A stretch of 64,000 nt of DNA from the NCBI GenBank assembly GCA_030147505.1, contig JASBVG010000078.1:60080-124079 (forward strand), given 5' to 3'. Below, piece by piece: positions 33,809 through 42,597 of the stretch. This DNA is from Tardiphaga sp. (GTDB taxonomy: Bacteria > Pseudomonadota > Alphaproteobacteria > Rhizobiales > Xanthobacteraceae). The notes under the pieces were generated by a model. It did not search any database and was not told the DNA's origin. It was given only the letters and a program-made list of their open reading frames with translations. Within the stretch, counting starts at the first letter, position 1. Each line of letters opens with the position of its first letter. The position numbers were made by a program, and so were the translations under genes.

Positions 33809-36295
33809 ATGGCGGCAGAGCGTAAAGAGAATCAGGTCGATTTCCTCGCCGGCGGTGGCGAAATGGGAGCGCTGATGCGCGCTCATGACTGGGGTTCCAC
33901 GCCGCTCGGCGCGCCGTCGATATGGCCGCAAGGCCTCCGTACCGCGATCCGCATCCTGCTCAATACCTATCATCCGATGTTCATCTGGTGGGGCAACGAT
34001 CTCATCCAGTTTTACAACGATGCCTACCGTCAGACGCTTGACAATGTGCAGCACCCGCGTGCGCTTGGCGCGCGCGGCCGTGAATTCTGGCACGAAATAT
34101 GGGACATCATTGGTCCGCAGATCGATCAGGTCATGACCGGCGGAGGCCCGACCTGGCATGAAGATCAGCTGATACCCGTCACGCGTGAGGGCAAGCTGAC
34201 CTATGGTTATTGGACCTACAGCTATAGCCCGCTGGATGGAGATCACGGCATCGGCGGCGTGATGGTGATCTGCCGCGATGTTACCAGGGATCATCAGGCG
34301 AACATTGCCTTGCGCGAACGCGAGGCCGAGCTGGCGCGCGTGCAGGAAATCGGCAGTATCGGGGGCCTCGAAGTCGATCTGCGTACCGGTTTCCGTAATC
34401 GCCGCTCTCCGGAATATCTGCGCATCCACGGCTTGCCGGCGAATGCCACCAACGAATCCCACGAGGATTGGGTCGCCCGCGTACATCCGGAGGATCGCGA
34501 AGCCACGGAGCGCAAGTTCATCGAAGCTGTGAAGAGCGGCGTTCGCGAATATGCCGTGCAATATCGTATCATTCGCCCTGATGACGGCGAGCTGCGCTGG
34601 ATCTCCGTCAAGGCGATCATCGAGCGTGACGAGGATGGCGAGCCATTGCGTCTCGTAGGCGCACATACGGATGTCACTGAGGAAATGCAGGCTCGCGAGG
34701 CACTGCTGCGCAGTGAGGAGGAAGCACGGCAGCTCGCGCTGAAGCTCGCCGAGCTCAATGCAACTCTCGCCGAGCGCGTGCGCGAGAAGACCCGTGAACG
34801 CGATCGGATCTGGAATGTGTCGCGCGATCTCTTGATGGTTGCGGACTATAGCGGCGCGTGGCGCACGGTGAATCCTGCCTGGACCCTCGTGCTCGGCTGG
34901 GGCGAGGCCGATCTGCTCGATCGCACTTCGCGCTGGCTCGAACATCCCGACGATCAGGCGAAGACCGTCGCCGAGGTTGAAAAGCTCGCCTCCGGCCAAC
35001 AGACGGTGCGCTTCGAGAACCGCCTGCGCCACAAGGACGGGTCCTATCGATGGCTGTCCTGGACGGCGGTCCCCGATGAAGAGCTCATCTATTGCGTGGC
35101 GCGCGATGTGACCGAGGAGAAGGCCGCGGCAGAGCGCCTGAAGGCGACCGAGGAGGCATTGCGTCAGTCGCAGAAGATGGAGGCCGTGGGTCAGCTTACG
35201 GGCGGCATCGCTCATGACTTCAACAATCTGCTTACTGGGATCGTCGGCTCGCTCGATCTGATGCAAACGCGGCTCGGGCAGAACCGCCTGGAGAGTCTGC
35301 CGCGCTATATTGAATCCGCCATGACCTCGGCCAATCGCGCCGCAGCGCTCACCCATCGTCTGCTCGCTTTCGCGCGTCGGCAGCCGCTGGTGCCAAAAGC
35401 AGTGGATGCAAATGCACTGGTGCTGTCGCTGGAAGATCTGCTGCGCCGGACCATCGGCGAGAAGCTGGATCTCGAGATCGTCGCTGCCCCCGATCTCTGG
35501 TTTACTCTGTGCGATCCGAACCAGCTGGAGAGCGCGCTGCTCAATCTCGCGATCAATGCACGCGACGCGATGCCCGATGGTGGCCGGCTGTCAATCGCGA
35601 CCCGCAATGTTCATGTCGGGACCATCACTGCGGATACACCGGCGCTGACGCCTGGCGACTATATCTGCATCGCCGTGACCGACACCGGCACCGGCATGAC
35701 GCCGGAGGTGCTCGCGCGCGCGTTCGATCCGTTCTTCACGACCAAGCCGATCGGGCAGGGGACCGGCCTTGGCCTGTCCATGATCTACGGCTTTGCGCGA
35801 CAGTCGAATGGTCATGTCAGCATCGACAGCCGCGTCGACTTCGGCACCACGGTCTATGTTTACTTGCCACGCAATGAACGTGCGGTATCGAAAATCGTCG
35901 AGGGCACTCAGCGCGATGAGCACAAATCGGCCGGCGAGACCGTGCTGGTGGTTGAAGATGAGCCTGTGGTTCGTTCAGTGATGCTCGAGATGCTGGAGGA
36001 CGAGGGGTATCGTGTGCTCGAGGCGATCGACGGTCCTTCCGGGCTCGCTGCCTTGCGTAGCGAACCGAAGATCGATCTGCTCATTACCGATGTCGGCCTG
36101 CCCGGCATGAACGGTCGCCAGCTCGCCGATCAGGCTCGCGAGACGCGGCCGGCACTCAAGATCCTGTTCATCACCGGGTATGCGGAAAGCGTTGCGATGG
36201 CCGAAGGCTTCCTCCTGCCCGGCATGGAGATGATTACCAAGCCGTTCGATCTCGACAATCTGTCCCAACGTATTCGCACGATGATCCGCGACTGA
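33809..36295 (+). CDS. hybrid sensor histidine kinase with PAS domains and C-terminal receiver
   Basis: An 828-residue soluble hybrid kinase: N-terminal sensor segment (about 10-160, FIWWGNDLIQFYNDAY), two PAS/PAC units (about 170-310 and 335-450), HisKA with the phosphoacceptor in GGIAHDFNNLL (about 465-475), HATPase (DTGTGM, GQGTGLGLSMIYGF), then a receiver (VLVVEDEP ... DLLITDVGLPGMNG). No membrane helices. It resembles the FixL-type/bacteriophytochrome-like kinase group. ATG 33809 and TTG 33806 are alternative starts. No cognate response regulator sits next to it. Confidence 0.9.
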   Translation: MAAERKENQVDFLAGGGEMGALMRAHDWGSTPLGAPSIWPQGLRTAIRILLNTYHPMFIWWGNDLIQFYNDAYRQTLDNVQHPRALGARGREFWHEIWDIIGPQIDQVMTGGGPTWHEDQLIPVTREGKLTYGYWTYSYSPLDGDHGIGGVMVICRDVTRDHQANIALREREAELARVQEIGSIGGLEVDLRTGFRNRRSPEYLRIHGLPANATNESHEDWVARVHPEDREATERKFIEAVKSGVREYAVQYRIIRPDDGELRWISVKAIIERDEDGEPLRLVGAHTDVTEEMQAREALLRSEEEARQLALKLAELNATLAERVREKTRERDRIWNVSRDLLMVADYSGAWRTVNPAWTLVLGWGEADLLDRTSRWLEHPDDQAKTVAEVEKLASGQQTVRFENRLRHKDGSYRWLSWTAVPDEELIYCVARDVTEEKAAAERLKATEEALRQSQKMEAVGQLTGGIAHDFNNLLTGIVGSLDLMQTRLGQNRLESLPRYIESAMTSANRAAALTHRLLAFARRQPLVPKAVDANALVLSLEDLLRRTIGEKLDLEIVAAPDLWFTLCDPNQLESALLNLAINARDAMPDGGRLSIATRNVHVGTITADTPALTPGDYICIAVTDTGTGMTPEVLARAFDPFFTTKPIGQGTGLGLSMIYGFARQSNGHVSIDSRVDFGTTVYVYLPRNERAVSKIVEGTQRDEHKSAGETVLVVEDEPVVRSVMLEMLEDEGYRVLEAIDGPSGLAALRSEPKIDLLITDVGLPGMNGRQLADQARETRPALKILFITGYAESVAMAEGFLLPGMEMITKPFDLDNLSQRIRTMIRD

Positions 36296-36428
36296 GCGCT
36301 CGGTTCCTGGCCGACTATAAAATTTTCACTTTCCGCGCGAGCTGTTTCGCAGTTCTGTCTCCGGAACCATTGCAAAGGCGGCGCACTTGTATCGCCGCAA
36401 TATGTGCAATCGCAAAATGGAGATCATC

Positions 36429-36848
36429 ATGATGCGCCGTCTTCTTGGAACTGCCGCCGTCGTCGCTGCGATGGCGATTCCTGCCGTTGCTCAGGCCCAG
36501 GGCGTTCCCGGGGGCATCGAACGTGGAGCCGCCGAAGGTGAGCGCGCTGCCGGCCCGGTGGGCGCCATTGTCGGAGGCACCATCGGCGGCGTGGTTGGTG
36601 GTGTCGCGGGTGTACTCGGCGTCGATGATCGTCCGCGCTTCCGCAGCTATGTGGTCGAACAGCATCGTCCGTCCTACACCTATGATCGCGAGGTCCGCGT
36701 TGGCACCGTACTGCCTGCGAGCGGCGTAACCTATTACGAGGTTCCGGCCGAATATCGCGCGGCGCGCGAATATCGCTACACGGTCGTGAACGGCCGTACG
36801 GTATTGGTCGAGCCGGGTACCCGTCGGATTGTCGAAGTGATCGACTGA
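36429..36848 (+). CDS. exported DUF1236 protein
   Basis: 139 residues: signal peptide (RRLLGTAAVVAAMAIPAVAQA, cut near residue 23), a Gly/Ala-rich membrane-like glycine zipper (GPVGAIVGGTIGGVVGGVAG), and a C-terminal DUF1236 unit (VGTVLPASGVTYYEVPAEY, YRYTVVNGRTVLVEPGTRRIVEVI). Such proteins are common rhizobial envelope proteins of unknown role. ATG 36429 is chosen with TGGAG upstream. A terminator follows. Confidence 0.85.
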   Translation: MMRRLLGTAAVVAAMAIPAVAQAQGVPGGIERGAAEGERAAGPVGAIVGGTIGGVVGGVAGVLGVDDRPRFRSYVVEQHRPSYTYDREVRVGTVLPASGVTYYEVPAEYRAAREYRYTVVNGRTVLVEPGTRRIVEVID

Positions 36849-36897
36849 CAGTCGTCTACGGGGGCACGTGTCCCGGGTGTGTTTTCTCCCAAACTGC

Positions 36898-36927
36898 AGG
36901 TCGCCCTCCGGGCGGCCTGTTTTGTTT
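36898..36927 (+). terminator. terminator after DUF1236 gene
   Basis: A 9-bp stem AGGTCGCCC/GGGCGGCCT (one G-T pair), a 3-base loop and the T-rich tail GTTTTGTTT. Fifty bases after the stop at 36848. Confidence 0.85.
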
Positions 36928-37006
36928 AGCTGTGCAAGCTGGCGACAAAAACGGGAGTCGCCGCAATGCGTGCAACTTTTCGTCACATTTGGCGTTACTA
37001 CGCATC

Positions 37007-37258
37007 ATGATGACGAAACCTGATACTTGGTATGTTGCCTTTGGTCCCGACCGTGCCGTGAAATCGGACCCCCGTCCTTCAGGTCCGGCGCGGACCACCA
37101 AGACTTTCAAATCTGAAATCGATGCGAAGGTCTTTGCCCGCGAAATCCTGGCAAAAGGCTGGACCGCGACGGCCGGAACGTTGAATCCCTATCAGCCGAA
37201 GCGCACGATCGCTGCCTCGCAGATCGAGGACTGGATCGATCCCGACCATACCGGCTAA
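37007..37258 (+). CDS. conserved hypothetical protein, 83 aa
   Basis: An 83-residue soluble protein (MMTKPDTWYVAFGPDRAVKSDPRP...). The pattern TKTFKSEIDAKVFAREILAKGWTATAGTLNPYQPKR..I is typical of a small protein found in Bradyrhizobium relatives with unknown role. ATG 37007 or 37010 start. It converges with the metallo-hydrolase gene that ends at 37269. Confidence 0.7.
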   Translation: MMTKPDTWYVAFGPDRAVKSDPRPSGPARTTKTFKSEIDAKVFAREILAKGWTATAGTLNPYQPKRTIAASQIEDWIDPDHTG

Positions 37259-37268
37259 GCATTCCTGA

Positions 37269-37934
37269 TCAGGCCATGCCGGTAAGGAAGGGGTTGGTCA
37301 TCCGCTCCTGGCCGATGCTGGAGCCCGGTCCGTGACCGCAGATGAAGCCGACATCGTCGCCGAGCGGGATCAGCTTGGTCATGATGGAATTGATGAGCGT
37401 CTCGTGGCTGCCGCCCGGCAGGTCGGTGCGGCCGACCGAGCCGGCGAACAATACATCGCCCACATGGGCAAATTTCATGCCCTTGCTATAGTAAACCACG
37501 CTGCCTGGTGAATGGCCGGGGCAATGCAGGATGTCGAAGGAAAGTCCGCCGACGCTGACCTGGTCACCTTCCTCAAGCCAGCGATCCGGCTTGAAGTTGC
37601 GAACGCCGGTGATGCCGAAATTGGCACCGGAGGATTCCACATTGTCGAGCAGGAATTCATCGGCCTTGTGCGGGCCGATGATTTTGACCTTCAGCGCATC
37701 GCGCAATTCGGCGGCGCCGCCGACATGGTCGATATGACCATGGGTGAGCCAGATCTGCTCGACCTTCACATTGGCCTTGGCGATCGCCTCCTGGATCAGC
37801 GGCACGTCACCGCCGGGATCGATCACAACCGCCTGCCGTGTGGTCTCGTCCCACAGGAGCATGCAGTTTTGCTGAAAAAGCGTCACCGGAATGATGGTGC
37901 CGCCAGCCTGGGCTTTGGGTGCGTTCTCTGTCAT
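37269..37934 (-). CDS. MBL-fold metallo-hydrolase (glyoxalase II-like)
   Basis: A 221-residue metallo-beta-lactamase-fold hydrolase. Metal motif THGHIDHVGG, then LHCPGHSPGSVVYY, VGDVLFAGSVGRTDLPGG and a late CGHGPGSSIGQE. This matches the GloB-like thiolesterase subgroup (YcbL-type), which hydrolyses S-lactoylglutathione-like esters. The ATG at 37934 is preferred to one 14 codons upstream because the family begins here. Solitary gene. Confidence 0.88.
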   Translation of the reverse strand: MTENAPKAQAGGTIIPVTLFQQNCMLLWDETTRQAVVIDPGGDVPLIQEAIAKANVKVEQIWLTHGHIDHVGGAAELRDALKVKIIGPHKADEFLLDNVESSGANFGITGVRNFKPDRWLEEGDQVSVGGLSFDILHCPGHSPGSVVYYSKGMKFAHVGDVLFAGSVGRTDLPGGSHETLINSIMTKLIPLGDDVGFICGHGPGSSIGQERMTNPFLTGMA

Positions 37935-37999
37935 CGCGCCACAATGCCTATTTTTTCCTGCGGGGGAAGAGGGCAAAACGGTGGTTCTGTTCCGCCGTC

Positions 38000-38022
38000 A
38001 TGGCCGGGCTTGACCCGGCCAT
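38000..38022. repeat. REP-like inverted repeat
   Basis: ATGGCCGGG-CTTGA-CCCGGCCAT, preceded by GTC. Same family as the palindromes at 28027 and 44523. It lies between the 5' end of one minus-strand gene and the 3' end of the next. Confidence 0.75.
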
Positions 38023-38056
38023 CGATCTTCCAGCGCGTGACGCTTTGGCAGCTCGA

Positions 38057-39184
38057 CTACTTCTTCAACTGCACCTTCAACGTCGCCTCCACCTCTCGAT
38101 CGAAGGATGACGCCTTCGGCGCCGTGGTCTTTTCGCGCTGAGCAGCCACATAGGCGTCGCGCTTGGCGACCAACGCTGCGAGCTTGGCATTCAGCTCCTT
38201 GCGCACCGCCATCTGCTTGTCGAGCTCCGCGGTGCGATCCTGCATCGACATCCTTCGCAAGGACTCCGGCAGTTCGTCATCCTTGATGCCATCGAGCTTC
38301 TTGCCACCCGATGCCACATCGGCCACCAGATCGCCGCCGCCTGTCACCGCTTCCGAGGACACTTTCGCCCGCTTGTTGATATAGCTCGCCATGTCCGACG
38401 CCGAGGCTGGTGCAGCGCGTGCAACTTCCGACAGTTGTCGGGTCTTGTCCTCCGTGCGTTTCTGCAACGCGCGGGGGCCATAGGGGATCACCGTCTTGTT
38501 GATCTCGTTCTGCAGGATAACGATCTCCTCATCCCACGGCGTCTCGATGATCACCACCTGCCCGCCATCCTGCGGGATCGCAATGAATCGCCCGTCGCCG
38601 CGCTGCGCGACGTCACGCCAGACCCGCTCGGTGTCCCGCGCGCCGCCGGCGAGGATGGCATTGACGATGATGTCCTTCTGCTGCGCCACCTTTATCGTGG
38701 TCTCGTATTTGGTGTCCTGTGCATAATCCATATGCGGCGGCGCGTCGCCAACCAAGAAGACGATGCGCCTGATATCGTTGCCGCTGGTCCATTGCAGTTT
38801 GTTCACGGCCACATCGAGCGCCTCATTGACGCTTTCCGGCCAGTCGCCGCCGCCCTGTGCTTTCACCTGCAACAGGTTCGCGTAGAGATCCTGGATGTCG
38901 GTGGTGAGATCGAATTTCTTCGTCACGTATTCATCGCCGATATCGCGATAGGCGACGAGGCCCATGCGGATCTCGGCGTCGGGATTCTGGTCGAGAATCG
39001 AGGTGGCGATCGACCAGATTTTTCGCTTGGCGCCTTCGATCAGACCGGCCATGGAACCGGTCGTATCGAGCACAAAAGCGACCTCCACGGTCGGTTTTGC
39101 GTGCGCAAATGATGGAAATAGCGCTTGAGGCAAAGTTGCGGCGGCGACGACCAGAACGACGCGGCCGATATGGGCTAAACTCAT
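38057..39184 (-). CDS. exported von Willebrand factor type A domain protein
   Basis: 375 residues with a signal peptide (IGRVVLVVAAATLPQALFPSFAHA) and a vWA domain carrying the metal-site motif DTTGSM, followed by a long C-terminal helical, charged region (about 230-375; KLAALVAKRDAYVAAQREK). vWA domains bind protein partners through a metal ion; the C-terminal coil may mediate assembly. ATG 39184 has GGAGA seven bases upstream; the 57 extra upstream codons overlap the divergent mmcB promoter and are rejected. It is divergent from mmcB by 169 bases. Confidence 0.82.
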   Translation of the reverse strand: MSLAHIGRVVLVVAAATLPQALFPSFAHAKPTVEVAFVLDTTGSMAGLIEGAKRKIWSIATSILDQNPDAEIRMGLVAYRDIGDEYVTKKFDLTTDIQDLYANLLQVKAQGGGDWPESVNEALDVAVNKLQWTSGNDIRRIVFLVGDAPPHMDYAQDTKYETTIKVAQQKDIIVNAILAGGARDTERVWRDVAQRGDGRFIAIPQDGGQVVIIETPWDEEIVILQNEINKTVIPYGPRALQKRTEDKTRQLSEVARAAPASASDMASYINKRAKVSSEAVTGGGDLVADVASGGKKLDGIKDDELPESLRRMSMQDRTAELDKQMAVRKELNAKLAALVAKRDAYVAAQREKTTAPKASSFDREVEATLKVQLKK

Positions 39185-39353
39185 GGAATGTCTCCGGTTC
39201 TTTTGCTTGATCACACGCGCGTGAAAGGGCTTTGTGGTTTTCGCGCCGGTTTGGTTTCGTGCGGCAACACGGAGGCAGCGCAGCGGCATTCCAGCGGCCG
39301 GCTTCCGCGAGACGTATTGGGAGCTCCCGCTGAAATCGGCTAAGTTCGTCGCC

Positions 39354-39848
39354 ATGGAATCGAACGCCGTTCAAACCCCGACCCTGATTTTTGATCGCCG
39401 CCAGTCCGAAACGGCACTGTCGATCGCGCGGGGGACCGTCCGCCTGCTGCGCTCGCTCGGATTTTCATGTGTCGCCGAGCTGCCGTTGCCCTCGGGGCGG
39501 CGGGCGGATCTGGTGGCGATGAATGAGAAGGGCGAGATCTGGATCGTCGAGATCAAATCATCGGTGGATGATCTGCGTGCCGACCAGAAATGGCCGGACT
39601 ACCGCACGCATTGCGATCGGCTGTTCTTCGCCTTCACGCAGGATTTGCCTTGCGAGATATTTCCCGGCGATACCGGGCTGATCGTGGCGGATGCCTATGG
39701 CGCGCATGTGCAATGCGAGGCGCCGGAGCACAAGCTCCTGGCAGCGACGCGCAAATCCATGATGCTGCGCTTCGCGATGACAGCGGCGCACAGACTCAAC
39801 AGGCTGCACGACCCTCAAGGTCATGCAGCCTGGCCGAATGAATTCTAG
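39354..39848 (+). CDS. mmcB: MmcB family DNA repair protein
   Basis: A 164-residue protein of the MmcB family (DUF1052). Motifs: RLLRSLGFSCVAELPLPSGRRADLVAM and IWIVEIKSSVDDLRADQKWPDYR, which fit a restriction-endonuclease-like fold (D, then ExK) with Asp and Glu-x-Lys in place. In Caulobacter MmcB is linked to DNA-damage repair. The 3' end of its coding sequence carries a hairpin that may also terminate the convergent actR gene. Confidence 0.88.
   Translation: MESNAVQTPTLIFDRRQSETALSIARGTVRLLRSLGFSCVAELPLPSGRRADLVAMNEKGEIWIVEIKSSVDDLRADQKWPDYRTHCDRLFFAFTQDLPCEIFPGDTGLIVADAYGAHVQCEAPEHKLLAATRKSMMLRFAMTAAHRLNRLHDPQGHAAWPNEF
39800..39832 (-). terminator. hairpin inside the 3' end of mmcB, possible actR terminator
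   Basis: A 14-bp stem CAGGCTGCACGACC/GGTCATGCAGCCTG with one mismatch and a 5-base loop. It lies 28 bases downstream of the minus-strand actR stop and wholly within mmcB codons for RLHDPQGHAAW, so the sequence serves both. Confidence 0.5.
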
Positions 39849-39860
39849 TCGCTGAAAAGA

Positions 39861-40415
39861 TTAGCGCGGTGCGCGCTTTGCGAGGATGCGTTGCAGTGTG
39901 CGACGATGCATGTTCAGGCGGCGCGCGGTTTCCGAGACGTTGCGGTTGCACATCTCATAGATGCGCTGGATGTGCTCCCAGCGCACGCGATCGGCGGACA
40001 TCGGATTGCTCGGCAATTCCGATTTGTCGCTGTCGATAGCGAGCAGAGCATTGACGACGTCATCGGCATCGGCCGGCTTCGACAGATAATCGACGGCGCC
40101 CATCTTCACTGCGGTTACGGCGGTGGCGATGTTGCCATAGCCGGTCAGCACGATGGCGCGCGCATCCGGCCGCTGCTGTTTCAGCGCGGAGACGACATCG
40201 AGACCGTTGCCATCGCCGAGACGAAGATCGACCACGGCAAAAGCCGGCGCCGACTTGCCGATATGCGCGAGGCCATCGGAAACGGTATCGCAGGAGGTAA
40301 CGGTGAAACCGCGTGTCTCCATCGCGCGCGACAGACGTTCCAGAAACGGTTTGTCGTCCTCAACGATCAGGAGCGAGCGGTCGGTCTGTGCGGTCACTTC
40401 GGCAAGGGCGTTCAC
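39861..40415 (-). CDS. actR: redox response regulator, ActR/RegA/PrrA/RegR family
   Basis: A 184-residue response regulator: receiver with DD (VEDDKPF), phosphoacceptor DLRLGDGNGLD, TGYGN and KPAD, then a Fis-type helix-turn-helix C-terminus (RYEMCNRNVSETARRLNMHRRTLQRILAKRAPR-like). The C-terminal helix-turn-helix is nearly identical in all members, which control photosynthesis, nitrogen fixation and respiration genes according to redox. The GTG at 40415 is used: GGAGG ten bases upstream, and the length equals RegA (184). A longer reading to ATG 40451 lacks a ribosome binding site. The usual kinase gene (actS/regB) is not adjacent. Confidence 0.93.
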   Translation of the reverse strand: MNALAEVTAQTDRSLLIVEDDKPFLERLSRAMETRGFTVTSCDTVSDGLAHIGKSAPAFAVVDLRLGDGNGLDVVSALKQQRPDARAIVLTGYGNIATAVTAVKMGAVDYLSKPADADDVVNALLAIDSDKSELPSNPMSADRVRWEHIQRIYEMCNRNVSETARRLNMHRRTLQRILAKRAPR

Positions 40416-40631
40416 GGTTTCAAATCCTCCATCTGCAATAACCCCTAGCATATGGCGTCCGGTAGTTCACCTGCCAAGAGCGTGATCGCCGCAATGACTT
40501 GCTCGCGAAGTTAAGGAACGCAGGCTTTTCCTCGGCAAAACGGGTGGTTAATGCGCGGAACGGTGGTACATCTGCGCGGCGTGTTGTCGCAGAGCAGCAT
40601 GCAGGGAAACGTAAGCGAAAGAAGATCCGGA

Positions 40632-41858
40632 ATGGACGCGACTTCACACAAGATTAATGACGAAGCTTCGATCCGATATGAAGGCTGGCGGGTCGTCGGT
40701 GTTTGTTTCGTCCTTGCGACATTCGGATGGGCGCTCGGCTTCTACGGACAGAGTGTCTATCTCGCGGAACTCCAGCGCGTCCATGGGTGGCCGGCCTCCA
40801 CTATCGCCACGGCCACCACCTTCTTCTACCTCGTCGGTGCTTTGCTGGTCGCCTTTGTCAGCGAGGCGATGCGCGCTCTCGGGCCGCGCAACACGCTGCT
40901 CGCCGGTGTGGCGATGCTGGGCGTCGCCACATTCCTGCTCGGCCAAATCACTGCGCCGTGGCAGCTCTATGCTGTCAATGTGCTGCTCGCTTTCGGCTGG
41001 GCCGGCACCAGTCTCGGTGCCATCACCAATACGCTCGGTCTGTGGTTCGACAAGAAGCGCGGTATGGCGATCAGTCTCGCGCTGAATGGTGCAAGCTTCG
41101 GGGGCATTGTCGGCGTGCCGCTGATGGTGACGGCGAGCAGCGTATTCGGTTTCGCCGGGGCGACGATGGCGGCCGTGGGGGCGATGGCGTTGCTGCTTGT
41201 GCCTGTCATCGTGCTGTTTGTCGGTCATCCGCCGCATCGCGCGACCATGGGCGATGCAGCGACGGCGAATGCGCCGTCATCGACGCGCATTCGCGCGGAG
41301 GCGATGCGCGATGTTGCTTTCCTCACGGTGACGATCCCGTTTGCGCTCGGCCTGTTCGCGCAGGTCGGCTTCATCGTTCATCTGATTTCGTTTCTCGACC
41401 CGGCCATCGGCCGCGAGCGCGCGGCTGCCGCGGTATCGCTGATGACGATCATGGCTGTTATCGGCCGCGTGCTGTTCTCGACGGTGATCGACCGGCTCAA
41501 TCAGCGGCTGGCCTCGGCGCTGTCGTTTTTGAGTCAAGCAGTGGCGCTGGCTATCGTCATCAACACGCGCAGCGAGCCGATGGTATTTTTCGCATGCGCA
41601 CTGTTCGGCTTCTCGGTGGGCAATCTGATCACGCTGCCGGCGCTGATCGTACAGCGCGAATTCGATCCGCGCGCATTCGGCGTGCTGGTGAGCCTGATCA
41701 CCTCGGTGACCCAGGTGACCTATGCCTTCGGGCCGGGCATCGTCGGCTGGCTGCGGGATATTTCGGGCAGCTATGCCGTGCCGTTCTATAGCTGCATGGC
41801 TCTGCAGGTGATTGCGGCTGTCATGATCATGGTGCGGGGGCGGGCGGTCAAACTCTGA
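40632..41858 (+). CDS. MFS transporter
   Basis: A 408-residue major facilitator with 12 predicted helices, for example VVGVCFVLATFGWALGFYG near the start and a central loop at about 200-225 (GHPPHRATMGDAATANAP). The glycine-rich WAGTSLGAITNTLGLWFDKKRGMAISLALNGASFGG resembles the oxalate/formate antiporter-like branch of the family. Substrate unknown. ATG 40632 chosen as the start with GATCCGGA upstream; upstream ATGs are less likely. Repeats follow the gene. Confidence 0.85.
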   Translation: MDATSHKINDEASIRYEGWRVVGVCFVLATFGWALGFYGQSVYLAELQRVHGWPASTIATATTFFYLVGALLVAFVSEAMRALGPRNTLLAGVAMLGVATFLLGQITAPWQLYAVNVLLAFGWAGTSLGAITNTLGLWFDKKRGMAISLALNGASFGGIVGVPLMVTASSVFGFAGATMAAVGAMALLLVPVIVLFVGHPPHRATMGDAATANAPSSTRIRAEAMRDVAFLTVTIPFALGLFAQVGFIVHLISFLDPAIGRERAAAAVSLMTIMAVIGRVLFSTVIDRLNQRLASALSFLSQAVALAIVINTRSEPMVFFACALFGFSVGNLITLPALIVQREFDPRAFGVLVSLITSVTQVTYAFGPGIVGWLRDISGSYAVPFYSCMALQVIAAVMIMVRGRAVKL

Positions 41859-41861
41859 TCC

Positions 41862-41960
41862 TCATGGTGAGGAGGCGCGCAGCGCCGTCTCGAACCATAA
41901 GCCGTTCATCGCATCTCCATCCTTCGGGACGCGCGCAAGGGCGCGCTCCTCAGGATGAAG
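41862..41960. repeat. composite inverted-repeat element, second family
   Basis: Outer arms CCTCATGGTGAGGAGGCGCGC... and ...GCGCGCTCCTCAGGATGA enclose CTCGAACCAT and ATCCTTCGGGAC. It is the GGTGAGGAGCGCGC-type palindromic repeat known from Bradyrhizobium and Rhodopseudomonas genomes. Between two convergent genes. Confidence 0.7.
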
Positions 41961-41972
41961 GAAGAGTGGAGG

Positions 41973-42470
41973 TCAGGCCTCTCGCGCGTTCAACAGATCC
42001 TCCACATCAAGCCGCTTGGTGAACATCGCGATCCCGCCATCGGCGTCGCGCGGCCATTCGCTTTCCGGCCGATCCCAATACAGCTCGACGCCATTCTGGT
42101 CGGGGTCGCGGAGGTACAGCGCCTGGCTGACGCCATGATCGTTGGCGCCGTCGAGTGGGATGCCGGCGGTGAGCACGCGATGCAGGGCATCGGCGAGGGC
42201 GGCGCGGGTCGGATAGAGGACGGCGGTGTGGAAGAGGCCGGTGGTGCCGGGCGAGGGCGGATGGCCGCCTTTGCTCTCCCAGGTGTTGAGACCGATATGG
42301 TGGTGATAATCGCCGGCGGCGATGAACACAGCCTGATCGCCGTAGCGCTGCTTGACCTGGAAGCCGAGCACGTCGCGATAGAAGCCGAGCGCGCGTTCGA
42401 GGTCGGCGACTTTCAAATGCACATGCCCGATTCGCGTGCCAACGGGAATCGGTGTGTTGGAATCGGGCAT
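41973..42470 (-). CDS. VOC family (glyoxalase/extradiol dioxygenase-like) protein
   Basis: 165 residues with a VOC fold: HVHLKVADLERALGFYRDVLGFQVK, HHHIGLNTWES and GVELYWDRPESEW. The metal ligands His (HVHL), His and Glu (VELYWDR) are in place, as in catechol 2,3-dioxygenase-like proteins (CatE/YfiE type). The first copy of the repeat appears single; a two-half domain layout is likely. Possible ring-cleavage or related activity; neighbours are also catabolic. Confidence 0.82.
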   Translation of the reverse strand: MPDSNTPIPVGTRIGHVHLKVADLERALGFYRDVLGFQVKQRYGDQAVFIAAGDYHHHIGLNTWESKGGHPPSPGTTGLFHTAVLYPTRAALADALHRVLTAGIPLDGANDHGVSQALYLRDPDQNGVELYWDRPESEWPRDADGGIAMFTKRLDVEDLLNAREA

Positions 42471-42597
42471 AGGACGCTCCTGGGTATTTTGACGCTCAGG
42501 ACGATCTAGTCACAGGATTGCAGGATGGGTAGAGCGTCTGCGCGAAACCCATCGTTTCCGGGATTGGTGTGATGGATTTCGCTGCGCTCTACTCATC

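Noticed and set aside
40416..40451. ATG start for actR at 40451
   Set aside because: No ribosome binding site; the GTG at 40415 has GGAGG and gives the family length.
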